A DNA stretch of 64,000 nucleotides from Cinnamomum chago (GCA_038049695.1 CP142451.1:68836001-68900000), one strand, 5' to 3'. Numbered from the stretch's first letter, positions 42,952 through 54,210 are shown. Notes: a model not told the origin generated them from the letters alone. A program made the numbers and translations.

Positions 42952-45188
42952 TGAAAAGTCCGGGGATCCGAACCCTAGAGGGGGGGTGAATAGGGTGTGC
43001 TACAAATATGACCAATTTGAACCAATTTTAAATTCTTAACAAAAACTAGTCACATGTGATGATTAATCAGTCTAAATATGCGGAAGCTAATATAAACAAT
43101 CACCACAAAAGCAAGCACCACAACACAAAGGTTTATAGTGGTTCGGCCTCAATGCCTACGTCCACTACCGGCTTGTGAACCAACACCCCACCGGATTTCC
43201 ACTATTTATGATTTTCAATAGGCTAAGCAATAACCTTTACAATATGCTTTTCAAGGCTTAGCAATAACCTTTACAATGATGTTTTTCAAGGCTCAACATC
43301 AACCTATACACTATGCTTTTATAGGCTAAGCAATAACCTCTTCAACCACAAGGTTGGTTATCTTACTAAGTTAGTGTCTATAATACACTTGATGGAGATT
43401 CAATTAAGCTCATTACATTTGCCTCTAAAATAGGCGGATATAAAAATGAAAATCTAATACACACACACACTATGAATGCAAAGATGAAAGTACATGATGT
43501 GTGTGTGATGTCCTCAATCATTTTGAAGATGAAAGCTCATAAATGTATGCCTAAGGCTTTTGAAAGTTTTAGCTCATAAAAACATTTATGATTGAGGAAG
43601 GAATGCAAGTCACATGTTAAAAGTAACAACTTGTTAAGGATGTCAAAGATTCACAAGTTGTATTAAATTAATTAGCTCTAAACATGTGATGCATAGGGAT
43701 GTCAATCAAATCAACAATGTAGCTCATAAAACATAAAAATAGATTTGATTGAAATAAGGGGACAAATCATATGTAATTACAAATACAACTTGAATATGAT
43801 ATACCAATCAAAGCAAAGCAAGTTGTGAACTTTAAAACAAAGTTACATATGATTTGTAAACATGTTGAATCCAAAACATAAGATATATTTGAAAGAGATT
43901 TTCTTATGATGGAAAAACAACATCCAAAGATTCAACCAAGTATATGGATCATGTTACATATGATTTCAAAGATTTTTCCATTAACATGATCTACTTAGAT
44001 TTACCAAATAAAGTACTACTTGGATTGAATCAAATGGTGATGCATCCAAAACAATAGATCTATTCAAAATATAAAACATGCTAAGGATACAACACATCAT
44101 AGGTTAACATGCTACTAAAGATTTATCAAAGATAAAACAAAACATGAAAACATATGATTTGTAAAGAAGTTGAATCCAAAACATAAGATAGTTTTGAAAG
44201 TGATTTTCTTATGTTGGAAAACAACAACCAAAGATTCAACCAAGTATATGGATCATGTTACATCTAATTTCAAAGATGTTTCCATTAACATGATCTACTT
44301 GGATTTACCAAAGATAAAGTACTACTTGGATTGAATCAATGGTGATGTTTCCAAAACAATAAATCAATTCAAAACATAAAACATGTTAAGGACACAACAC
44401 AACATAGTTTATCATGCTACAAATGATTTACCAAAAATAAAACAAAGCATGAAAACATATGATTAAGGAAAGTAGAGCCTACTTGGTGATTTAACTTCAT
44501 TAATCCAAGCTTTAGCTTTCCTAATGATCCCCTTCATCCCTTAGTTCATTTCCCTTTGATTTGCCTCAAAACCCCTCAAGGAGGGCCTTAAAATTCCCAA
44601 CTTTTGGCAAAGGGAAGAACTCATAATTATAGCAAAAAGTGCCCAACGGCTAGTCCTCGGTCGACCTGGAAACAGGTCTCGGTCGACCTGGATCACACAA
44701 CGGCTATATTTCTGACCGTTAGACAGCCCAACGGCTAAGTCCCGGTCGACCTAGACTGCAGTGTTCCCGGTCGACCTGGAACACTGCAAGCCCGGTCGAC
44801 CTGGCCTTCTGCGGGTCAGGCCAAAATTCCCAAAATTTCCCATATTTCAAAGTTTTTCTTGGTGGAACTTTTTGGGCCATTAAATCAAGCTTGAATACAT
44901 GTTTTAAATCATTCTAAGGGGTTTAAAAACATGAAACATAAAAAGCCTAAAATGATTCAAAAGTTTAAAACCAAAGGCTTGCTTGATTTCTAAAAAACTC
45001 TTTTAAAAAAACAAATGCATCCAAGATTAAAAACAAAACATGCATAAATCAATACTTTTACAACTCTTAAAAACCATGCATGTATAAATCAAGATTTCAA
45101 GTTTATCTAAATCAATGCAAGTGTGTAAATCAAATGATGCTAGAATGAAAATGCATCCATCAAATTGCAATCTACAAAATCCCTAACA
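42952..45188 (-). mobile_element. Solo LTR, probably Copia, TSD ATAAT
   Basis: On the minus strand it starts TGTTAGGGATTTTGTAG and ends CCCCGGACTTTTCA. ATAAT flanks it at 42947-42951 and 45189-45193. Near its 3' end it contains CCTATTCACCCCCCC and TCTAGGGTTCGGATCC, phrases I associate with Copia LTR ends in many plants. Two diverged copies of a segment of roughly 340 bases appear at about 43840-44110 and 44160-44440. No coding sequence is present. Length 2237 bp. Confidence 0.8.
44655..44812. repeat. Cluster of CGGTCGACC palindromes
   Basis: Five copies of CGGTCGACCT lie within 160 bases of the solo LTR. One sits in a 30-base near-perfect palindrome at 44758-44787 (arms GCAGTGTTCC and GGAACACTGC). 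'caacggct' occurs three times in the same area. Confidence 0.85.
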
Positions 45189-45193
45189 ATAAT

Positions 45194-45485
45194 CATGATG
45201 ATGATGTGTCTTTTTTCAAAACAGCCTCTTGAGATTGTGCATTAGCCTATCATTGATGTACGCCTAATTGGAACTTGGATGGATCCACTTCAGTTTAATG
45301 GGATTTTGGCAAATCTAGTCTTTCCCTTTTTTTCCTTTTCATAGGTACCAATTACCATGACTTGAACATGCAACCTTGACATTGAGCACCTTCCAACTGT
45401 GATTGGGGCTCTCATTGTGGCAGAAGGGGTTTCCCTTTTGCAAATTAGTTTCAAGGCTTAGTTAAGCTTGTTTAGTGCACTAGGT
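45194..45485. other. Spacer between two LTR elements, no gene seen
   Basis: AT-rich non-repeat sequence with no reading frame of interest. It may belong to the same host locus as the COX5B fragment, but no COX5B exon is recognisable. Confidence 0.5.
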
Positions 45486-45490
45486 CTAGA

Positions 45491-45849
45491 TGATGCAGTA
45501 GCACCAATAAGCTGTTGGAAAGAGAATCATGGTCCACATGCAGTACCCAAGAAAGTTTAGATATTTTCTAATTTTATTAATTGTTATTAGTTTCTATAAT
45601 GAGTTGTAATTAAGATAAGTTTATAAGTTGTTTAGTTTCCTAGTTTGAACAGGATTCTTAGCCTCTAAGGTTTCTTTTCCTATTTATATGCATTGTAGAG
45701 ACTTAGATCTCGGACTTTTGATCATTGGAATAATATTGTGGTGGATTTTATCCGTTGAGAGGTGGATCCTCGTTGATAGTCTCAGTGAAGACCTCGTATC
45801 GTGCTTCAACACTTCTTCACCCAAACCCTAATCCTTAGGGCCTACATCG
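45491..45849 (+). repeat. Left LTR of gag-protease element
   Basis: Starts TGATGCAGTAGCACC and ends GGGCCTACATCG. It matches the right LTR through 'ccaataagc', 'ccacatgcag' and 'aagaaagtttagatatttt'. Confidence 0.85.
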
Positions 45850-46596
45850 GATTGGTATTAGGGCCAATCGATCGGCTTTATCTGGTACTCATATCGATTG
45901 ATTTCTTTTCCATTGAATCCATTCCATTTTCCAAAACCCCACTTTCGATTCAATCCCCACTCCACTTCATCCGAACCCATCGCCCATCGACAATCTAACT
46001 CAGAAAATCCCACCCCAATCCCTTCATTTTTTAGCCCTTGCCAATCCACCTGAACCCTAATCGAGCCTCCATCCGCTCACCACGATTAACCCCAAAACCC
46101 ATATCTTAGCTGACTAAGACACCCATTCCTAGAGGGGAAGAAAAAAGAAAATAAGAAAGAAAATAAGAAGAGAGAAGGATAGAGATAAAAGGTGAGTACT
46201 TGGCATCGTCTATTGAACCACTCACTGCCAACTGCTCCTCTTTGGTGCCACCGTCTCAGACATTGCTCGCATCACTTTACATCTCATTTGCCTGCTGCAG
46301 AAAATTGAGAAAGGGGAAACTATCGTCATTGCCGTTTCATCATCATTGTTATCAATCGTTGGCATCTCCATCTTCTAGCAGAAATAGCGAAAAAGCGATG
46401 ACAGTCTTGAAGCTTTTGGTCGACACCGAAAGAGAGAGAGAAAGGGATAGAAGGAACATCGTCACGGAGAGGACACACATGCATGGCCTAAGCCCAGGTC
46501 AAGATCAGATACAAGTTAGGTCGGCCTGAACCTGTCCCACATTCTAGAAGGAACATCGTCATCTGTACATCAGCAACATCCAGTCAATTATCAAAT

Positions 46597-47550
46597 TTGA
46601 TCACAATCAGGAGCCCAGATTTCTTTTTGCAATTTTGGGGCCATTCGAAGTTGGATTTCAAATCTGCTTTTGCCTGTGTGATTGTGAAGACTAGATCTGC
46701 AAATCAGGTCAATGGATTTTTAAATTGCATTAAAAAAATGCGTTCGGAGAATAATATAAATGTGGATTCTCCATCGACGTCTATGGAGGAATTGATTGGA
46801 GCCCTTACTCAATTATCCATACCGATCGCTCACATCCAAGCAACTCTTGTAAGGATGGACAATTAGCCAATTTAGAAAATGATCACCATGTGAATAATAA
46901 TCGAGGTGATGGAGAAGAGATTTAGTATCAACAAAATCAAATGGCGAACAATGTTGATCTAGAATTAGGGATTAAACTTGTGATTCTCAAATATGATGGT
47001 AAATTGAAACTGGATGGGTTTATGGATTGGTTAGTGTGCATCGAAAACATTTCCACACAAGCCATTGACCGAGGGCCATGAAGTCACCTTGGTAGCAACT
47101 TGATTTCCTAATTATGCTGCAATATGGCGGGCCGAGTTGCAAAATGAAAGGAGGAGACAAAATATGGATCCTGTTGAGATGTGGGTTGAAATGAGGAATC
47201 TTTTGAAGCAAAAGTTCCTGCCAATAAATTACTCGAGGATTTTATTTTCAAGCTTTCATGATGTAAAATAAGGATCCAGGTCATTTTTTTTTGTTTGTTT
47301 GGAAGGATCCAGGTCAGTTGTTTAGTATTTTAAAGAGTTCATGACAATGCAAGGCAGGTGTGATTTAAATGAAACTGAAGAAGCTTCTGTTGATAGATAT
47401 TTTCATGGTTTGAGAATTAACATCCAACAATACTTGCATTCCAAAATCTTGATAGTGTTGATGAACTCATCCAACACGCTATCAAATCCAAGGAAATTAC
47501 AAATCATCAAGCCTGAAAATTTAGTGCATCTAAATGGGCTTAGCAAATGA
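46597..47550 (+). pseudogene. Gag of short gypsy element, broken
   Basis: Segments read SPSTSMEELIGALTQLS (about 46770), then KLVILKYDGKLKLDGFMDWL (about 46975), RRQNMDPVEMWVEMRNLLKQ and FLPINYSRILFSSF (about 47155-47260), and RCDLNETEEASVDRYFHGLR (about 47355), the order found in chromovirus gag proteins. Stops lie at 46864 and 46922, with further breaks near 47080 and 47270. A 109-codon frame at 46200-46529, upstream, has no recognised domain and lies in the leader. Confidence 0.7.
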
Positions 47551-47577
47551 CTCCATCGAAGACAGATCCTACTCCAC

Positions 47578-48255
47578 GTGGTAGCTCAATGGAAAATGTT
47601 CTTTCCAAACATAAAGGTCATAGTAGGTTCACATGTTTTAAGCGTCATCAATCAGGGCAATCGATCATTTAAATGTCCAATACGAATAGACTTAATAGAA
47701 GTTGAAGGTGAAGTACCGGATACACTAGATGATCCCAAGGGAAAAGAGACAGAGCAAGTGGAGAACATAGATCCTGAGAATGGTGAGGATCTTGAAACTC
47801 TCTTGGTCCTCAAGGAGACTGCACTTACTGTTGAAAAGAAATGGTTGCAGAATAATATTTTTCATTCAGTAGGTATTGTAGATGAACAAGTTTGCACAAT
47901 TGTGATTGATGGAGAAAGTTGTGATAACATCATATCTCAAGCTCTTGTGGATCACTTGAAGGTAAAGGTATGAAAGCATAATCGTCCCTAATTTGTCTGT
48001 TGGTGAATGATAGGTGATGAATTGCAAGTGTGACATACATGTCAAGTTATTCTTGCCATTGGAGAAGATTATAAGTATACAGTTTGGTGTGATGTGCTAC
48101 TGATGGATAGTGGAGATATTTTACTTCGAAGACGTGGATGTACGACAAGAATGGAACTCATGGAATGCAAGACAATATAGACGCGTTTGTTCACAATGGA
48201 ATGCAAGTCACACTCCATCCTAAGAAACCAAAACCGTTAAAGAAAGGATCATGAG
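47578..48255 (+). pseudogene. Aspartic protease region of short gypsy element
   Basis: The frame starts MVAQWKMFFPNIK and runs through an acidic spacer to VCTIVIDGESCDNIISQALV (about 47890), the retropepsin active-site region. The family's catalytic Asp is here in IDGES, compared with the usual D-S/T-G. The frame breaks near 47973. Flap and C-terminal motifs follow at about 48050-48240 (YKYTVWCDVLLMDSGDILL, ending NGMQVTLHPKKPKPL). The right LTR follows with no polymerase between. Confidence 0.72.
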
Positions 48256-48355
48256 CAAGTGTTACAAAGGAAGCTCTTCAAGTACACCATGTCTATAGTG
48301 GCAATGTGAAGAATAACTGAGTTCGAGGTTGAACTCTTTTGAAACCTTGGGGGAA

Positions 48356-48712
48356 TGTTGCAACATCACCAATAAGCCGTTGAAAAGTGACTTGTGATCC
48401 ACATGCAGGACCCAAGAAAGTTTAGATATTTTATAATTATATTTATTGTTATTAGTTTCTAAATTAACGTAGTTAGGAAAAGCTTTTGATTTGTTTAATT
48501 TCCTAGTTTGAGTAGGGTTCTTAGCCCCTGAGGTTTCTTTTCCTATTTATATGTGTCGTAGAGATTTTAGATCTCAGACTTTTTATTATTGGAATAATAT
48601 TGTGGCTGAGTTTATCCTTTGAGAGGTGTGTCCTTGTTGATAGTCTCTGGGGAGACCTCGTATCGTGGATCGACACTTTTCCATCCAAACCCTAATCCTA
48701 GGGCTTGCATCA
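48356..48712 (+). repeat. Right LTR of gag-protease element
   Basis: Starts TGTTGCAACATCACC and ends GGGCTTGCATCA. Homologous to 45491-45849, with scattered differences (about 10 percent by eye), so an old insertion. Confidence 0.85.
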
Positions 48713-48717
48713 TTAGA

Positions 48718-49095
48718 CAGAGAAAGATCCTCCTTTTTTCCTCTAGGCCAATTGCTTCATCAACTAACTTTTTCTTTTGTCACAAGGGTTTAAACCCTAG
48801 TCTAACCCATGACATGGATAGTGCCTGGTGCCTTTAGACTGCTACAATGAGGATTTGGTGGAAGAGAAGAATCTCGGCCGTAGACGTTGATATGTAAATG
48901 CACTATTAGTGATTGAATATATGTACTTGTCTTGTGAGATTGCAGAGGTGTGCAATTGATTGTTTAGGAGCATCCTAACTTCTTCATCCCATTACTATCT
49001 ATCACTACAAGGATACTCTACATTCAGTGAGACCCACTTAGTTGCATTTGTTGTGTTGCAGGGTTATACAACTTCTTTCACGTGGGTACGTGTGT
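48718..49095. other. Spacer, no gene seen
   Basis: Non-repeat AT-rich sequence without a supported coding region. Confidence 0.5.
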
Positions 49096-49096
49096 T

Positions 49097-49099
<3 letters not shown>

Positions 49100-49131
<32 letters not shown>

Positions 49132-49135
49132 ATAT
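49100..49135. repeat. TA microsatellite
   Basis: A run of alternating TA (about 15 repeats) directly precedes the foldback at 49136. A shorter TA run follows it at 49290, so the foldback sits inside or next to a TA tract. Confidence 0.9.
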
Positions 49136-49289
49136 GGGGAATATTCATATGCATCCATCCCTCACCATACGGTGAGGGATGCTTCCATAAATGGGGAGAT
49201 TCAAGTTCAAGTACACCTACTTGAATCTCCCCATTTATGGAAGCATCCCTCACCGTATGGTGAGGGATGAATGCATATGAACATTCCCC
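49136..49289. mobile_element. Foldback MITE-like element, nearly perfect hairpin
   Basis: Outer ends are GGGGAATATTCATATGCATC and, complementary, GATGAATGCATATG..CATTCCCC. Arms of about 70 bases pair almost perfectly around a loop of about 12 bases (tcaagtacacct). Each arm also contains an internal palindrome (CTCACCATACGGTGAG). The TA flanks agree with a TA-type TSD but cannot prove it in a TA repeat. No coding. Confidence 0.8.
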
Positions 49290-49309
49290 TATATATATGT
49301 ATGTATATT

Positions 49310-49600
49310 AGTAGCTTTTGGGTAGTGAGGCAGATCACGATGTAGGCATGATGCAAACCTGTAAAGCTTAAGAACATCTACAAGGGTGCTACTTAATTGA
49401 TTCTTTTGTAATAATTCTAGTTCAGTTGTTTCAGTTTATACATATGACTTCCCACATAAGTGGATATCCAGGGGCTGTTGGGTATTGAGGCAGATCATGA
49501 TGCAAACCTTTGAAGCTTTAGGAGGATCTAGAAGGATGCTACTTATTTGATTCTTTGTAATGATTGTAGTTAACTTGGTTACTTGAGTTTGCTGAAAGTA
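49310..49600. repeat. Tandem duplication, about 160-bp unit
   Basis: 'gaggcagatcacgatg', 'gatgcaaacct', 'aagctt' and 'gtgctacttaattgattctt' at 49325-49410 recur as diverged forms at 49485-49570. No gene is seen here or in the following reading frame at 49606-49908, which has no recognised domain. Confidence 0.7.
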
Positions 49601-50015
49601 GTTATTTGTTGTTCTTTGTGTTAGATGGAGTTGTTAGAGAGGACCGTATGATTACTATGGATAAAATTAAACTAGATACCTCTTGTGATTTGCATTTGAA
49701 TTTGATGCCTGTCTCTCTTTCTAAGGTTGGTAAATTCTTCAAAACAATCAATCATTTTAGATTGAACATCTTACACTCAGGTGTCAAGCACTATAAACTT
49801 GGAGTCTTAGGATTCTGGGACTTAGAGAGCATAACCCTGTTTTGCATCAACATAAAAGATAATTTGAAAGAGGAGGATAATCGTAAACAACTTTATTTCA
49901 AAAAATAAAAAACAAAAAAATGCCAGCAACTTGTAGAATAATAGTGCCAAAAGTTTGGTTATCAAACAAATCATGGTGGCTAAGGAAAATCTTCTGTACA
50001 TATTGTGTTGTTAAA

Positions 50016-50432
50016 CCCTCCGTTTGGAAAGGGTGGAAAATGGGGGGGAGGAAAAAAAAAGAGGGGAAAGTGGGGGGAAAAGTATTTTGGAGGGTGTTTG
50101 GGAAAGTGGGGGAGGGGAAAATGGGGGCAAAAATTTTCCCCCCAAAATAGGGGGGAAATGGGGGAAAGGAGGGGAAAATGGGGGAAATTACCAAATTGCC
50201 ATTTATATGTAAAAGATAATTTTGAACTTTTTACAAAAGTAAGGATAAAACGGTAATTTTCTCTCTATCTCACAAACAAACAAAACCCTACTTTTTCACT
50301 TTTCTTCCCCCTACTTTTTGACTTTCCAAATAAGAGGAGGTAAAATTAATTTTCCCTCCCCTCCCCTCCTCTTCATTTTCCATTCCCCTCATTTTTTTCC
50401 TCCCCTCCCCTCTCCCCTTCCCAAACGGAGGG
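50016..50432. mobile_element. MITE with CCCTCCGTTTGG inverted ends
   Basis: Starts CCCTCCGTTTGGAAAGG and ends CCTTCCCAAACGGAGGG, an inverted repeat. TAAA lies next to both ends (50012-50015 and 50433-50436). The left half is purine-rich (ggggaaaa runs) and the right half pyrimidine-rich, so the whole 417 bp can fold on itself. No coding. The ends resemble common plant hAT or PIF-type MITEs, but the TSD does not decide between them. Confidence 0.75.
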
Positions 50433-50439
50433 TAAAGGT

Positions 50440-50919
50440 TGTTTCAGGAAGTTGTGGAAACATCATTTTTTTTACTTTAGTCAATAAGCTTAACCTGACA
50501 AACATGTTCTGACTGTTTGAAGTTGTACTAGGTCTAAACTCTAAAGTACAAGTAACAAAATGATGCAGGATATATATATATATTGAAAGCTTACATGTGA
50601 AGTTTAGTTCAATTTACTACCAATAGATGTGCCATCTATTGTTGGGTCATCCATTGCAATTGGATTGGAGAGTCAGACACAATGATAAATAGTATTGCTA
50701 CTTCTTCATAGGAAGATGAGTAAATCCCGAGTCGCCAACTAGTGACCAAATTCTGAGTCACCAAACAGGGGACCAATTCCTGCCTCCTGAGTTGTCAAAA
50801 AGGGGGAATAAATCTTGAGTCACCAAAAATAGGAACTCCTTTAATGAGATCAGTTATGGTCGCTAAGATGGGGAGTTACTGAACCCCAATCATCAAACAG
50901 GAGAGTGATCGCATTTTCT

Positions 50920-50952
<33 letters not shown>

Positions 50953-51095
50953 AATGGTCAATTACCTGGAGATTCTTTAGAATCTTTTGGAGTTTGGTTG
51001 AGTGCAGTTGCCAACGTTGGACAAAAGTGATGCAGTCAGGGGTTGCCAAATCTAATTGTAGTGAACCCTAAGAATACAAATCACAAAATCAATAC
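50440..51095. repeat. Spacer with degenerate 'gagtcaccaaa' repeats and CTTTTT microsatellite
   Basis: At about 50715-50900 a phrase like 'ctgagtcaccaaacagggga' recurs four to five times in degenerate form. At 50917-50953 there is a (CTTTTT)n tract. No gene is supported. Confidence 0.6.
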
Positions 51096-51099
51096 AAAA

Positions 51100-51238
51100 T
51101 CTTATATATCACAAGGAGAAGAGTAGATTTTTCTTACCAATTAGTGCTCTAATCCACTATTCATCATCTTCTTGTATTGCATGTAATTTCTTGTAAAGAG
51201 ATTTTGAAATTGAGTGGAAGGGAATGACTTCTCATCAT
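51100..51238 (-). pseudogene. Chromovirus gag fragment, left of Tat element 2
   Basis: On the minus strand the gag reading at 62200-62400 continues across the ATCAT target site into this segment (FLPLNF-like wording followed by the expected short helix). It loses similarity after about 100 bases. It is the part of the host chromovirus on the far side of the 11-kb insertion. Confidence 0.55.
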
Positions 51239-52103
51239 TGTAAGTGCAGAAAATATACTCACAAGATCAGGAGGAGCCTTAGAGGACTTATCCAAATGAC
51301 TGGAGAGAGTTGGCCGGTTCAGGGACCTGAAAGGGGAGAAGAAGAAGCAGTCAAAGGACCCTAGTTGTGGACAGCGTAGGGCTCTCCGATGCCTGAGTTA
51401 GTGCAGGTTCGAGAAGAGAGGCCGAGGAACGTCTAGGGAGTTTTTGCATGTATGTGTGCGTACCTGGTTTTGGGTGGTGGATCACCTTATATGAGAAAAG
51501 TTCCTCAATGCCTGTGAGTGGGCCTGATGATTTGACTACTAGGGTCTCATCAGCCCATAGAGTAATTAATGAGGGTCCATCGTAGCCCACATTGCATTTA
51601 ATGAGGGTCCGATCAGCCCATACCGCATTGAATGCTAGTCACATTGGGCCTGATCTCCCCCCTGATTTGTTGGCGGCTGAGGTCCCATCGGATCCTTTCT
51701 TGGGCCCTGGCCTGATAGGGCTGTAGCCAATGGATGTGGCCCTGTCAGGGACTTGATGAGTCTGGACGGCTGGGATGATGTATCTGTCCCGTCAGCGCGT
51801 GCTTACACCCCGCCACGTGTCCTTATATGGGACGTGGCTGTCAGGCCCTGCCTTGGTTGGATGGCTCGTGGCGCAGCCACGGTAGTTAAGGCAGAGGCGT
51901 ACAGCCGAGACCGAAATAGAGATGCCATCATTATTGCCGAAGTGAGACAGCTGGTTCTTACCGATATCGGCAAAAAGGGATGCCGAAACAGAAGTGGCGC
52001 AGGAACGAGCTTGTCGGTCGATTCGTGTCTGTAGCCAAGACCCTGGTTGGCGCTCTTGCCGAAATCAAGCTTAGCTTTTGTATTACGGAGCGGTTCCCAC
52101 ACA
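51239..52103 (-). repeat. Tat element 2, 3' LTR (element sense)
   Basis: Minus strand starts TGTGTGGGAACCGCTCC and ends TGCACTTACA. Same family layout as the element 1 LTRs, including the 'ctccgatgcctgagttagt' phrase on the plus strand. Confidence 0.92.
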
Positions 52104-52370
52104 ATAGCCCCCCAACTCTTGACCTCTAGGATTCCCCAAGTCTTGAGGTTGAGAGCTGAGCTGGAACTCTGAAGTCGTTTGGCGTTTACCCAAAATCATC
52201 TCCCAATTAAAGGTCCTGATGGTTTAATGTGCCACCAACGCTTCAGTCGCCTGAGGCAATCAAGGGAATGATAAATGCGGAGATCATGATTAATGTGGGG
52301 AGGCGGACCGACTGCGCCACATGTTTCCATCTGACGGGCTTCTGGGTTACTTCGAGGCGGCGTGAGGAGT

Positions 52371-52445
52371 GAATGAGGCGACGCTTCGCACGCGTCCCCT
52401 CTTTGAAAATCGGGATGGCGCCCATCTTCTTCCTTTATATTCAGT
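52371..52445 (+). promoter_or_regulatory. Antisense promoter of Tat element 2
   Basis: CCTTTATATTCAG at 52432-52444 is TATA-like, preceded by 'gcgacgcttcgcacgcg', 'tttgaaaat' and 'ggcgcc'. All of these are shared in order with element 1 at 31310-31380. The distance to the 5'-UTR intron donor is about 148 bases (132 in element 1). Confidence 0.55.
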
Positions 52446-52582
52446 TTGCCCCGTCTTTCTTCATTTTTTACTTTGGCCTTTAGCAGAGAACCAGTAAAGA
52501 ACCCTAAGCAGAGGCCCGCCTCTCTCTGATCTTCATCAGTTGCAGTCGTCCATCAGTCTAGTCCTGCCTCACCGTCAAACCA

Positions 52583-52677
52583 GTGAGTCCCCTTCTTTGA
52601 TTCTCTTTCTTGTTTACCCTAGCTTTTAGGGTTTCTATCCTCCGCTCTGTCCGTCCTGTCCCAGCTTCTGCTTCTAG
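52583..52677 (+). other. 5'-UTR intron of antisense gene, element 2
   Basis: Donor CCA|GTGAGTCCCC and acceptor GCTTCTAG|G bound 95 bases just before the start codon at 52700. Element 1 has the equivalent intron. The branch-side sequence is CT-rich. Confidence 0.6.
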
Positions 52678-53239
52678 GTTTTTTTTTTTGTTTTTGTAAA
52701 TGGGGGTTTATAGTCAGTGGATAGATACCCCCCAGGCCCTAGTAGAGCTCAAGGCGGCATTTTGGATCCCGGAGGATGTCCAGGTGAAGTCCTCTGACCC
52801 GTCCAGCCCGTCCGGCTACGCCTTCCACAGAGGCTGGATGTCGTTTCCCCTAGTCGCCATTATCGAAGGTGGGGTTAGGTTCCCCCTTACCCCCCCTCCT
52901 CAAGTCGTGCCTACAGGCATGGAAACTGTGCCCCTGTCAATTTATGCCGAACGACTTCAAAATCATCATGGGCGTCGCCGAACTGAACAAGATTCTCGGG
53001 ATCAACCTCGGCGTCCATGATATTGAGGACGTATATGACCTCTGCAAATCCGGAGAAGGCGACACATATTACCTCCGCGTGAAGGCGAAGTGCCAGCCCT
53101 TCGTCACGGCCTTGGAGGATTCGAACAGATATGCCGGGGATGATCGCATATTCGTCTCAGGCAACTGGGAGTTCAGAGCGACCGAATCCGAGGCAACGAG
53201 GAGGGTCTAGGTCCCGCGGTTCTTCGGGACTCCACCGAG

Positions 53240-53333
53240 TAAAGCACTGACCCTTTCTGGGTTTCGGATTCTGTTCTCATTTTATTTTTCTGCTTCGTTC
53301 TAACTCCCTTCTTTTTCTTTTGTTTTTAAATAG
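53240..53333 (+). other. Coding intron 1 of antisense gene, element 2
   Basis: Donor CACCGA|GTAAAGC and acceptor TTTTTAAATAG|ACC, T-rich inside, 94 bp. The coding alignment with element 1 breaks at the donor and resumes at the acceptor. Confidence 0.72.
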
Positions 53334-54130
53334 ACCTTTCGCAAAGAAGACGAGATGCCCAGCAAGACCGTTGGCGAAGAAACACGGTCTGGTTGAACAA
53401 GGTCTACCGGTACCGAGGGCACCAGAACAAAGCCGCCTACTCCTTGCTTGGGTAGTAGCTGAAGTACCTGTCATACACAAGGAGATCGGGCCGTCCAGGA
53501 GGGACAATCCTCGCTCTCGCTGAAGTCGAGAACAGAGCCGTCTGCGGCACCGAGGCTTCCGCGTCGGCCGTCCACACCGAGAGCAATCCGATACGCGAGG
53601 TCGAGGATTACTCAAGCGCTGAGGAAATGGAAAGACGCCGGCCGACCTACCAACCGTTAAACCTGGAGGACGCCCTGTTCGGCGAGCAGGTGGCGGCCCC
53701 TATCGTCGCTGAACCTTTCCCCTCCGCTGCCATTGTTCCGCCGAGCACCAAGACTCGGCCCATTGCCGATGCAGAGAGGGAGAGGCCTAGAAAAAGGGCC
53801 AAAGGGAAGGCTCCTGTCAGAGGAGATCGACCACGGTCTCTTGAGCTTGCGAGGGAGAGGCCCGTTGAGGAAGAGCGGACCCGGGCGGAGGGCTCGGAGG
53901 AGCGGGGCCCCGAACTGCCTCTCGCCACGACTTCGACTGAGCCAAATGCCTTCAAGCCGGACCTCGAGCTATGGCCTGGGAGACCGCTGAACGTTGAGGA
54001 CCGGCTGTTGGGCAATTCAGCCACGATCGCGGCCCTCAGTAGGGCCTGTGCACTCCCCAAAGCTATGGAGAGGCACAACGCAACTGACAGTACACAGTTG
54101 CTCATGAAGACACTGCAACACTCTCTCTCG

Positions 54131-54210
54131 GTAGGTGTCGAGTTATTTCTTCACTGTAGCTCCGGATGCTCCACGCAATATTGACTCACCTTCGTCTGTT
54201 CTTTTGCAAG
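54131..54210 (+). other. Coding intron 2 of antisense gene, element 2 (80 bp)
   Basis: Donor TCTCG|GTAGGTG and acceptor CTTTTGCAAG|GCG, exactly 80 bp like its element 1 counterpart, while the intron sequences themselves are unlike. Confidence 0.72.

Larger units (their letters stand above)
45491..48712 (+). mobile_element. Short Ty3/gypsy element with gag and protease only
   Basis: LTRs lie at 45491-45849 (359 bp) and 48356-48712 (357 bp). Flanks are CTAGA (45486-45490) and TTAGA (48713-48717), a TSD with one mismatch. The primer-binding site TGGTATTAGGGCC at 45853-45865 is near the initiator-Met tRNA type TGGTATCAGAGC. A G-rich tract CCTTGGGGGAA precedes the right LTR. Reverse transcriptase, RNase H and integrase are absent, so the element is a deletion derivative. 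The gag and protease wording suggests a small chromovirus (Reina-like). Confidence 0.82.

Noticed and set aside
49606-49908. 100-codon reading frame with no stop
   Set aside because: No recognised domain, no homologous context, flanked by duplications and a MITE; left as unassigned sequence.
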